Origin: CALJFL01 sp964590005
Lineage (GTDB): Bacteria > Pseudomonadota > Gammaproteobacteria > Pseudomonadales > Halieaceae
Assembly (NCBI GenBank): GCA_964590005.1
Contig: CAZPVJ010000186.1
Coordinates: 1-64,000 of the forward strand
Direction of reading: 5' to 3'
Length of the DNA stretch: 64,000 bases
Part shown: positions 57,911 through 64,000 of the stretch, in pieces
Layout: every line of letters starts with the position of its first letter
Numbering within the stretch: position 1 is the first letter of the stretch
Translations under genes and position numbers: made by a program
The notes under the pieces: generated by a model
What the model was told of the DNA's origin: nothing
Seen by the model: only the letters and a program-made list of their open reading frames with translations
Databases searched by the model: none

Positions 57911-59251
57911 CTAATCGTCGCCGTAACGTTTTATGGCGGCCGTCGCATCAAGGGCGCGCAGCCTGGCCAGCTTCTCCCGGATACGTAACTCCAGGCCGCG
58001 ATCGACCGGAAAATAGTACTGCCGATCCTTGAGTTCTTCTGGGAAGTAATTTTCGCCAGCCGCATAGCCGCCCTCCTCGTCATGCGCGTAACGATAGTCG
58101 GCGCCATGATCCATGGACTTCATAAGTGCCGTCGGCGCATTGCGCAGGTGAATGGGCACCTCGTCTGTCCCACTTTGGGCAACATCCTGGGCGGCAGCTT
58201 TGAACGCGGTATAGACAGCATTGCTCTTGGGGGCACTGGCGAGATAGACCACAGCCTGCGCAATAGCCAGCTCACCCTCGGGGCTACCCAGACGTTCCTG
58301 TACTTGCCACGCCTCGAGGCAAAGGCCCAGTGCGCGCGGGTCGGCATTGCCAATATCCTCGCTGGCCATGCGCACCACCCGACGGGCGAGGTACAGCGGG
58401 TCACACCCACCATCCAGCATGCGGCACATCCAGTACAGGGCCGCGTCCGGCGAACTACCCCTGACTGCTTTGTGGAGCGCGCTGATCTGGTCATAAAACA
58501 GGTCCCCGCCCTTGTCGAACCGGCGCAGCGACGCCTGCAGGACTTCGCCGAGTGTGTCTTCAGTGATGGTGCGCGCGCCGCCCTGCTCTTCCGCGAGATC
58601 GGCAGCCAACTCGAGCAGGTTAAGCGCCTTGCGAGCATCTCCGTCGGCATGGCCGGCAACTGCCTGCAAATGGGTATCACTGATTGCTACCGGGTCGTTA
58701 AGCGCGGTAACCCCGCGCTTTAACACGGCTACGACATCACTGTTATTAAGGCTCCGCAGTTTATAAACCCGGGAGCGTGATAACAGTGCATTGTTCAATT
58801 CAAACGAGGGATTTTCGGTAGTTGCACCGATGAAGATCACCGTTCCATCTTCCACGTAAGGCAAAAAGGCATCTTGCTGTGACTTGTTAAAACGATGCAC
58901 CTCATCGACGAAGAGCACGGTATCACGACCCGCAGCTCGCTGCTGTCCAGCCTTGGCCACAGCCTCACGAATTTCCTTGACGCCAGAGAGCACTGCCGAA
59001 AGTTGTAAGAACTGCGCGTTGGCCTGCTCGGCGGCGATTCGGGCCAGGGTGGTCTTGCCTACGCCTGGAGGCCCCCAGAACACCATCGAATGCAACTGTC
59101 CGGACTCGATGGCCTGGCGTAGTGGCTTGCCTGGCGCGAGGAGGTGCGACTGTCCAGCATAGTTTTCCAGAGTGTCTGGTCGAAGTCGGGCGGCCAGGGG
59201 TTGATAGCCGGTATCGGCACTATTAGCGTCAGCGAATAGGTCACTCGTCAT
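57911..59251 (-). CDS. rarA: Replication-associated recombination ATPase RarA (MgsA)
   Basis: 446 residues. AAA+ module: QPLAARLRPDTLENYAGQSH, Walker A WGPPGVGKTTLARIAAEQ, Walker B FVDEVHRFNKSQQDAFLPYV, sensor IFIGATTENPSFELNNALLS. A tetramerising C-terminal domain has RGSSPDAALYWMCRMLDGG and the family end NYFPEELKDRQYYFPVDRGL. It acts at stalled forks with SSB and RecA. The start at 59251 (MTSDLFADA) lies inside the last codons of lolA (11-base overlap), implying translational coupling; no separate ribosome binding site is visible. An upstream ATG at 59290 would deepen the overlap. Confidence 0.95.
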   Translation of the reverse strand: MTSDLFADANSADTGYQPLAARLRPDTLENYAGQSHLLAPGKPLRQAIESGQLHSMVFWGPPGVGKTTLARIAAEQANAQFLQLSAVLSGVKEIREAVAKAGQQRAAGRDTVLFVDEVHRFNKSQQDAFLPYVEDGTVIFIGATTENPSFELNNALLSRSRVYKLRSLNNSDVVAVLKRGVTALNDPVAISDTHLQAVAGHADGDARKALNLLELAADLAEEQGGARTITEDTLGEVLQASLRRFDKGGDLFYDQISALHKAVRGSSPDAALYWMCRMLDGGCDPLYLARRVVRMASEDIGNADPRALGLCLEAWQVQERLGSPEGELAIAQAVVYLASAPKSNAVYTAFKAAAQDVAQSGTDEVPIHLRNAPTALMKSMDHGADYRYAHDEEGGYAAGENYFPEELKDRQYYFPVDRGLELRIREKLARLRALDATAAIKRYGDD

Positions 59252-59864
59252 AGTAGAAGAGGTCCGCGCCCTCCGGCGGGGAAAAAGCAAAATCTTCCGG
59301 TGCTAGCGCGGTTTCGGAATCCAGGTTAGAGAACTGCACTTTCACCACCTGCCCGAGACGATCAATGATTTCCATTCCGACAATAATGCCCTGGTCAAAC
59401 TTCAACACCAGTTGTTGAAAGCCCGGGTCACCGGCGACTGGTATCAGGGCCCAGGCGTCATCGCCACGCCGGGACACGGTGAAGCGCTCCCTGAGCACCG
59501 CCTCGTTGCCACCCAAAACTTGTAACGGCGCCATCTGGTCACCGCCCGCTACCGGTCGCCGTGTGACGGTTTCAAGGTCACGGTCGTGGTGCCAGAGGTA
59601 CTCGGGATTGGCCACGATCAGCTGGCTGTCCGGGGACAATATCTCCCAGGAGAAAAATCCCGGTCGCAGTAACTGAAAACGCCCCGAAGACTCGGCTAAG
59701 ACGTCACCGTCCTGCCCTTGTTGAATCTGCTCAAAATTGCCCTGCAGTCGTTCTATTCCGACAAGCCTGGCCAGCAGGTCATCGATGGCGGCAGCCTCGA
59801 CCGACCGAATGGCGCCCAGCACCATACACAGTGCCAGTCCTGTTACCAGCAAAACACGTTTCAT
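59241..59864 (-). CDS. lolA: Outer-membrane lipoprotein carrier protein LolA
   Basis: 207 residues. Signal peptide (VLLVTGLALCMVLGAIRSVE), then the LolA fold: IDDLLARLVGIERLQGNFEQ, SSGRFQLLRPGFFSWEILSP, SQLIVANPEYLWHHDRDLET and LGQVVKVQFSNLDSETALAP. It ferries lipoproteins through the periplasm from LolCDE to LolB. It is 12 bases after ftsK and overlaps rarA, in the conserved ftsK-lolA-rarA order. Several lipoproteins in this window (MltD, RND adaptor, the copAB-linked one) would be clients or relatives of clients. Confidence 0.94.
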   Translation of the reverse strand: MKRVLLVTGLALCMVLGAIRSVEAAAIDDLLARLVGIERLQGNFEQIQQGQDGDVLAESSGRFQLLRPGFFSWEILSPDSQLIVANPEYLWHHDRDLETVTRRPVAGGDQMAPLQVLGGNEAVLRERFTVSRRGDDAWALIPVAGDPGFQQLVLKFDQGIIVGMEIIDRLGQVVKVQFSNLDSETALAPEDFAFSPPEGADLFYYDE

Positions 59865-59876
59865 GTTGGGGTCGCT

Positions 59877-62225
59877 TTACTCTTCTATCGGTGGTGGAGC
59901 CAACACTTCACGCTGGCCATTGGTGCCCATTTCGGAAACCACGCCCGCGGCTTCCATGGTCTCTATGAGCCGGGCTGCCCGGTTGTAGCCGATCCTGAGC
60001 TTGCGCTGCACGCTGGATATCGAAGCGCGCCGACTCTGGGTTACGTAATGCACGGCCTCGTCATACAAGGCATCGCTCTCACTATCTTCGTCAGCTGAGC
60101 CGGTCTGAAGTTCCCCGGCAGTCACAGGGGTACTGCTGCCCTCGTCGAGTAGTCCGTCAATGTAAGCGGGTTGACCGCGGCGTTTCCAGTCAGCGACAAC
60201 CCTGTGCACTTCCTCGTCTGAACAGAAGGCACCGTGAACCCGGTTGGGAACCCCGGAGCCCGGAGGCAAGTAAAGCATGTCGCCGTGACCGAGTAGTTGC
60301 TCCGCCCCACCCTGGTCAAGGATAGTTCGCGAGTCGACCTTTGAGCTCACCTGAAAAGCGATTCTTGTGGGCACATTGGCCTTGATCAGGCCCGTAATAA
60401 CGTCGACCGAAGGTCGCTGAGTCGCCAGGATAAGATGAATACCGGCGGCACGAGCCTTCTGGGCAATACGGGCGATCAATTCCTCGACCTTTTTGCCCAC
60501 GATCATCATCATGTCGGCGAATTCATCGATCACAACCACGATCGCTGGCAGCGCCTCCAGGTCAGGCGGTGTCTGCTCCTCGTCGGTCTCGGCAAAAATT
60601 GGGTCTGGCGTCCACAGGGGGTCGGACAAAGGCGCGCCAGCTTTTATCGCTTCCTGTACCTTCTTGTTATAGCCCGAGAGGTTCCTCACACCAAGGGAGG
60701 CCATCAGTTTGTAGCGGCGCTCCATCTCGGCAACGCACCAGCGTAAGCCGTTGGCCGCGTCTTTCATGTCAGTTATCACCGGGGTTAGCAGGTGCGGAAT
60801 GCCGTCGTATACGGATAATTCCAGCATCTTGGGGTCGACCAGAATAAGTCGCACATCCGCAGGGCTGGACTTGTAGAGCAGGCTGAGCAGCATGGCGTTA
60901 ACACCAACGGATTTGCCCGAACCTGTGGTGCCCGCAACCAACAAGTGCGGCATCTTGGCGAGATCTGCAACGACCGGTTGACCAGAAATATCGTGCCCCA
61001 GCGCCAGGGTAAGTGGCGACTTGGATTGATCAAAGGCCTTGGAAGACAGGACTTCCCGGAAATTCACGACCTCCCTGTCTTCATTGGGGATTTCGATGCC
61101 GACAACGCTCTTGCCGGGAATCACCTCTACGACGCGCACTGAGATAACTGCCAGTGATCGCGCCAGGTCTTTGGCCAAATTGGAAATCCGGGAAACCTTG
61201 ACTCCCGCAGCGGGTTGGATTTCAAACCGGGTGATGACGGGCCCCGGGTATACCGCGGTCACTTCGGCCGACACGCCAAAGTCCGCTAGCTTTAGCTCCA
61301 GCAGCTTCGACATACCCTCCAGGGCATCTTTGGAAAATCCTCGTTCAGGATCTTTCACTTCTTCATCGAGCAGTTCCAGGTGTGGCAATTCACCAGTCAC
61401 TGGCGCCTCAAACAGCGGTTGTTGTTTTTCTTTCTCGATCCGGTCGCTCTTTTCGACCTTGGTTTTAAGAGGTTTTATCTTGGGTGGCTTGCGTTTCTTT
61501 TCTTTCTCGACGTGTTCGGTTATCACCACGGCGCGGGCTTCTACCTGTTTTTCGCGCTCTCGCTTGTCCTTGAATTCGTCAATCGTGCGCACTAGCCAGT
61601 CACGGGCGAAATTAAAGGCAGAAATACTCCAGCCCCCCAACATCTCCATGACCTTCAACCAACTCAGGTCAGTAAAGATCGTCATGCCAAACAGGAACAC
61701 GGCGAGCAAAATCAGGCGGCTACCCACGGCGCTGAAAGCCGTGGTGAAAGCGCTACCAATGGCCTGCCCCATGATGCCCCCGGCACCCTGGGGTAATCCG
61801 GAGTTCCCGATATCGTTCATGGCGGCAAGGGCGGTGCCGGCGATCATCACCAGCACGAGGCCAAGGGCCCTAATCCCAAAGGTCAACCAATCAAAGGCGG
61901 GAGCCTCGTTGCGCTCGATCAGGATTACTATTGCCCGATAGGCCAACAGCAGGGGAAACAGGTAGGCGGCGAAACCCACCAGGGAGAAGAAAACGTCCGC
62001 CATCCAGGCGCCTGTCGGACCGCCCATATTGGCAACTTTGCCACCACTGCCGGTACCCGACCAGCCGGGGTCGCGGGCACTGTAGGTCATCAGTGCAAGC
62101 AGCATGTAAAGGCATACGGCGCTCACCCCGATAAATGCGCCCTCGCGCAATCGCGGTCCGAGTAAATGCTCTGCTTTTGCCGTGCTTTGCCCCACGCTTT
62201 TTTTATCTTTGCTGGCGGTGGCCAT
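59877..62225 (-). CDS. ftsK: DNA translocase FtsK
   Basis: 782 residues. Four N-terminal membrane helices (~25-190), a short charged linker (~200-290, Lys/Glu-rich) and the RecA-like motor follow. The motor has HLLVAGTTGSGKSVGVNAML (Walker A), IVVVIDEFADMMMIVGKKVE (Walker B) and HLILATQRPSVDVITGLIKA. The C-terminal winged-helix gamma domain (~715-780, SRRASISSVQRKLRIGYNRA) reads KOPS. It pumps chromosome termini through the septum and activates XerCD at dif. The linker is much shorter than in E. coli FtsK (1329 residues), as in Pseudomonas-type proteins. First gene of the ftsK-lolA-rarA run. Confidence 0.96.
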   Translation of the reverse strand: MATASKDKKSVGQSTAKAEHLLGPRLREGAFIGVSAVCLYMLLALMTYSARDPGWSGTGSGGKVANMGGPTGAWMADVFFSLVGFAAYLFPLLLAYRAIVILIERNEAPAFDWLTFGIRALGLVLVMIAGTALAAMNDIGNSGLPQGAGGIMGQAIGSAFTTAFSAVGSRLILLAVFLFGMTIFTDLSWLKVMEMLGGWSISAFNFARDWLVRTIDEFKDKREREKQVEARAVVITEHVEKEKKRKPPKIKPLKTKVEKSDRIEKEKQQPLFEAPVTGELPHLELLDEEVKDPERGFSKDALEGMSKLLELKLADFGVSAEVTAVYPGPVITRFEIQPAAGVKVSRISNLAKDLARSLAVISVRVVEVIPGKSVVGIEIPNEDREVVNFREVLSSKAFDQSKSPLTLALGHDISGQPVVADLAKMPHLLVAGTTGSGKSVGVNAMLLSLLYKSSPADVRLILVDPKMLELSVYDGIPHLLTPVITDMKDAANGLRWCVAEMERRYKLMASLGVRNLSGYNKKVQEAIKAGAPLSDPLWTPDPIFAETDEEQTPPDLEALPAIVVVIDEFADMMMIVGKKVEELIARIAQKARAAGIHLILATQRPSVDVITGLIKANVPTRIAFQVSSKVDSRTILDQGGAEQLLGHGDMLYLPPGSGVPNRVHGAFCSDEEVHRVVADWKRRGQPAYIDGLLDEGSSTPVTAGELQTGSADEDSESDALYDEAVHYVTQSRRASISSVQRKLRIGYNRAARLIETMEAAGVVSEMGTNGQREVLAPPPIEE

Positions 62226-62538
62226 AAAATTCTATCCAAACGCCCCTAACGTTTCGAAGACAGAGACCATTCTGCCTTGTTTCTTTATAATATACAAAGG
62301 GTTACGGAAACTTTTTAGAATCACCCTAGTCTTTGCCCGACCGGCCCCTTTAAATTACTATAACACGCCTCCATGTAGGACTGAGCAGCAGCGGGTGCAA
62401 CCGGGTCTTGTGGCGTTCGCGCGCCGGGAAGACGCCTCCACCGGCCACTTTAAACAGGTTATTACGCAGGCTCGACAACCACGACTTGATACCCTGGAGC
62501 ACCGCGGCTCCAACACTTTTGATACAGGCTAACTGATA
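62226..62538. other. 313-base divergent region between ftsK and trxB
   Basis: No gene is seen. The ftsK side (62226-62330) is AT-rich with TATAAT-like words on both strands near 62286-62296. The trxB promoter is at 62333-62361. Between about 62368 and 62538 lies an unusually long trxB leader with short hairpins, for example GGAGC-ACCGCG-GCTCC (62496-62511) and GGCG-rich pairs around 62410-62435. It may be simple spacer or a regulatory leader; no known riboswitch was recognised. Confidence 0.5.
62333..62361 (+). promoter_or_regulatory. Sigma70-type promoter of trxB
   Basis: TTGCCC at 62333-62338, a 17-bp spacer and TACTAT at 62356-62361. The hexamers and spacing are identical to the predicted nudC promoter. 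The start would be near 62368, leaving a leader of about 170 bases. Confidence 0.5.
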
Positions 62539-63492
62539 ATGACAGACGTACAGCACCACCCCTTGATCATACTGGGCTCTGGCCCGGCCGGTTACACAGC
62601 AGCAGTCTATGCAGCTCGGGCGAATCTCAACCCAGTGGTGATCACCGGCATGCAGCAAGGCGGGCAATTAACTACAACGACCGAGGTTGAAAACTGGCCT
62701 GGCGGGCCCGCTGATCTGCAGGGACCGGCCTTGATGCAACAGATGCAGGAGCACGCTGAACGCTTCGAAACGCAGGTTATATTCGATCATATTGAACAGG
62801 TTGATCTCTCGGCACGCCCCATACAGCTCAAGGGAACCCACAGTTATAGCTGCGACAGCCTGATCATTGCGACCGGTGCCTCGGCTCAATATCTTGGCCT
62901 GCCCAGTGAAGAGGCCTTTATGGGTAAAGGCGTCAGCGCCTGCGCTACCTGCGATGGGTTTTTCTATCGTAACCAGAAAGTTGCCGTGATCGGCGGGGGC
63001 AATACGGCGGTAGAAGAAGCCTTGTACCTGGCCAATATTGCCTCTGAGGTGGTCCTGGTACATCGCCGTGATGCACTGCGAGCGGAAAAAGTATTGCAGG
63101 ACCGGCTGTTCGCCCGCGAAAAAGAAGGCAAGGTCAAGATCCTCTGGGACCATACCCTGGATGAGGTCCTTGGCGATGATACCGGCGTCACCGGGATACG
63201 AATCCAATCAGTAAAGGACGATAGCGCCACAGAGCTCGATCTGGCAGGTGTATTCATCGCCATCGGTCATAAGCCCAATACCGACATCTTTGAAGGTCAA
63301 TTGGACATGAAGGACGGCTACATCACGATCACCAGCGGCACCGAGGGCAACGCCACCGCCACCAGTGCGCCCGGCGTGTTTGCCGCGGGCGACGTGGGAG
63401 ACCATATTTACCGGCAAGCGGTAACCTCCGCCGGGTTTGGCTGTATGGCAGCACTGGACGCAGAGAAATACCTGGATAACCTCGCCAGTTGA
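62539..63492 (+). CDS. trxB: Thioredoxin reductase (NADPH)
   Basis: 317 residues. FAD loop IILGSGPAGYTAAVYAARAN, TTTEVENWPGGPADLQGPAL, redox disulfide Cys-x-x-Cys in SACATCDGFFYRNQKV, NADPH loop VAVIGGGNTAVEEALYLANI, and the C-terminal FAD block APGVFAAGDVGDHIYRQAVT. It reduces thioredoxin with NADPH in the cytoplasm. The ribosome binding site is weak (AGG about 11 bases upstream). aat follows on the same strand after 35 bases. Confidence 0.97.
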   Translation: MTDVQHHPLIILGSGPAGYTAAVYAARANLNPVVITGMQQGGQLTTTTEVENWPGGPADLQGPALMQQMQEHAERFETQVIFDHIEQVDLSARPIQLKGTHSYSCDSLIIATGASAQYLGLPSEEAFMGKGVSACATCDGFFYRNQKVAVIGGGNTAVEEALYLANIASEVVLVHRRDALRAEKVLQDRLFAREKEGKVKILWDHTLDEVLGDDTGVTGIRIQSVKDDSATELDLAGVFIAIGHKPNTDIFEGQLDMKDGYITITSGTEGNATATSAPGVFAAGDVGDHIYRQAVTSAGFGCMAALDAEKYLDNLAS

Positions 63493-63527
63493 GCTTCAGG
63501 GCCGGAGCCCACTGCCGCTGACCGCCA

Positions 63528-64000
63528 ATGCCACTGATAAACCGAGTCCAGGGACACAGCGCTTTCCCGCCTACCAGTGAGGCACTGGACTACCCTAACG
63601 GCCTGTTGGCGGTTGGTGGTGAGCTGTCACAGGAGCGTCTGCTTGAGGCTTACCGCCTGGGTATCTTCCCCTGGTTCGAGGAGCCGCAGCCCGTTATGTG
63701 GTGGACGCCGGATCCTCGCTCTGTCTTGTTTCCTGACGAACTGCATATCTCTCGCTCGCTGCGCAAAACGCTGCGCCAGGACCGCTATCAACTGTCGGCC
63801 AATCGTTACTTCGATCAGGTCATGGGTTGCTGTGCGGCCCCCAGGGCTGGTGAGCCCGGCACCTGGATTGGCAACCAGATGCGAGTGGCTTACCGTGGCC
63901 TGCACCAACGGGGCCTGGCGCATTCGATAGAGGTAATCAATAGCCGAGGTGACCTGGTAGGCGGACTCTATGGCGTGGCAATAGGCCGCGCATTTTTCGG
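63528..64000 (+). CDS. aat: Leucyl/phenylalanyl-tRNA-protein transferase, 5' part (cut by window end)
   Basis: The first ~157 codons are present. Family blocks: SEALDYPNGLLAVGGELSQ, AYRLGIFPWFEEPQPVMWWT, PDPRSVLFPDEL, and GTWIGNQMRVAYRGLHQRGL, then AHSIEV, a near-perfect Aat pattern. The enzyme adds Leu or Phe from charged tRNA to N-terminal Arg/Lys of proteins, marking them for ClpSAP. The ATG at 63528 is the first in frame after the trxB stop. E. coli also has aat close to trxB. Confidence 0.95.
   Translation, partial: MPLINRVQGHSAFPPTSEALDYPNGLLAVGGELSQERLLEAYRLGIFPWFEEPQPVMWWTPDPRSVLFPDELHISRSLRKTLRQDRYQLSANRYFDQVMGCCAAPRAGEPGTWIGNQMRVAYRGLHQRGLAHSIEVINSRGDLVGGLYGVAIGRAFF

Noticed and set aside
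1..64000. tRNA, rRNA, CRISPR arrays, insertion sequences, integrase or toxin-antitoxin genes
   Set aside because: None was found by reading the sequence; gene order is continuous and typical of a core chromosome.

Overview
The window looks like the chromosome of a free-living aerobic marine gammaproteobacterium. My best guess, from gene content and protein style only, is the Halieaceae (OM60/NOR5) or a close relative. Pointers are the conserved gammaproteobacterial gene orders (mltD-rlmG, gloB-yafS-rnhA-dnaQ, ftsK-lolA-rarA-crcB-serS), AroG, NfuA, cobalamin-dependent MetH, Cti and CopAB. About 95% is coding. I saw no rRNA, tRNA, CRISPR array, transposase, prophage gene or broken gene. Both edge genes (serA, aat) are cut by the window.

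Layout. 1-2.2 kb: 3' end of a phosphoglycerate dehydrogenase, a permuted papain-like hydrolase and a DUF1285 protein. 2.2-5.9 kb: divergent ETF-quinone oxidoreductase and etfBA, separated by a 271-bp region with two adjacent palindromes, closed by a terminator. 5.9-9.6 kb: a CPA2 antiporter, a sulfite/nitrite reductase with DUF934, and a 38-codon membrane protein behind a good promoter. 9.6-15.4 kb: DUF2970, metH, nfuA (candidate IscR operator) and aroG. 15.5-21.5 kb: a two-gene AddAB-like helicase-nuclease. 21.5-28.1 kb: a luciferase-like oxidoreductase, a sirtuin, an RND efflux pair and a periplasmic protein built from two repeats. 28.2-37.1 kb: rlmG, mltD, gloB, yafS, rnhA, dnaQ, nhaB, nudC, sohB.

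37.1-45.6 kb: the cis/trans fatty acid isomerase gene with a small membrane protein, then a sulfide/persulfide oxidation locus. A FisR-like sigma54 activator is divergent from persulfide dioxygenase, a sulfurtransferase-like/SQR-like fusion and a SulP anion transporter. A sigma54 -24/-12 promoter lies in front of the operon. This is the most interesting block: the SQR-like module lacks one of the two expected redox cysteines, and the transporter is translationally coupled to it.

45.7-52.4 kb: a DJ-1/PfpI protein, two MFS transporters, copper resistance copA-copB and a small lipoprotein. 52.5-64 kb: tail-specific protease, cysG, serS, crcB, rarA, lolA, ftsK, trxB and the start of aat.

Shared themes are sulfur handling (CysI/DUF934, CysG, MetH, the persulfide locus, GloB, TrxB), flavoprotein electron entry into quinone (ETF-QO, SQR-like) and envelope stress (Cti, Prc, SohB, LolA, RND pump, CopAB). 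Start codons other than ATG are frequent (about ten genes), several with well-placed ribosome binding sites. No wholly unknown multi-gene system could be demonstrated; the unusual points are listed as findings.
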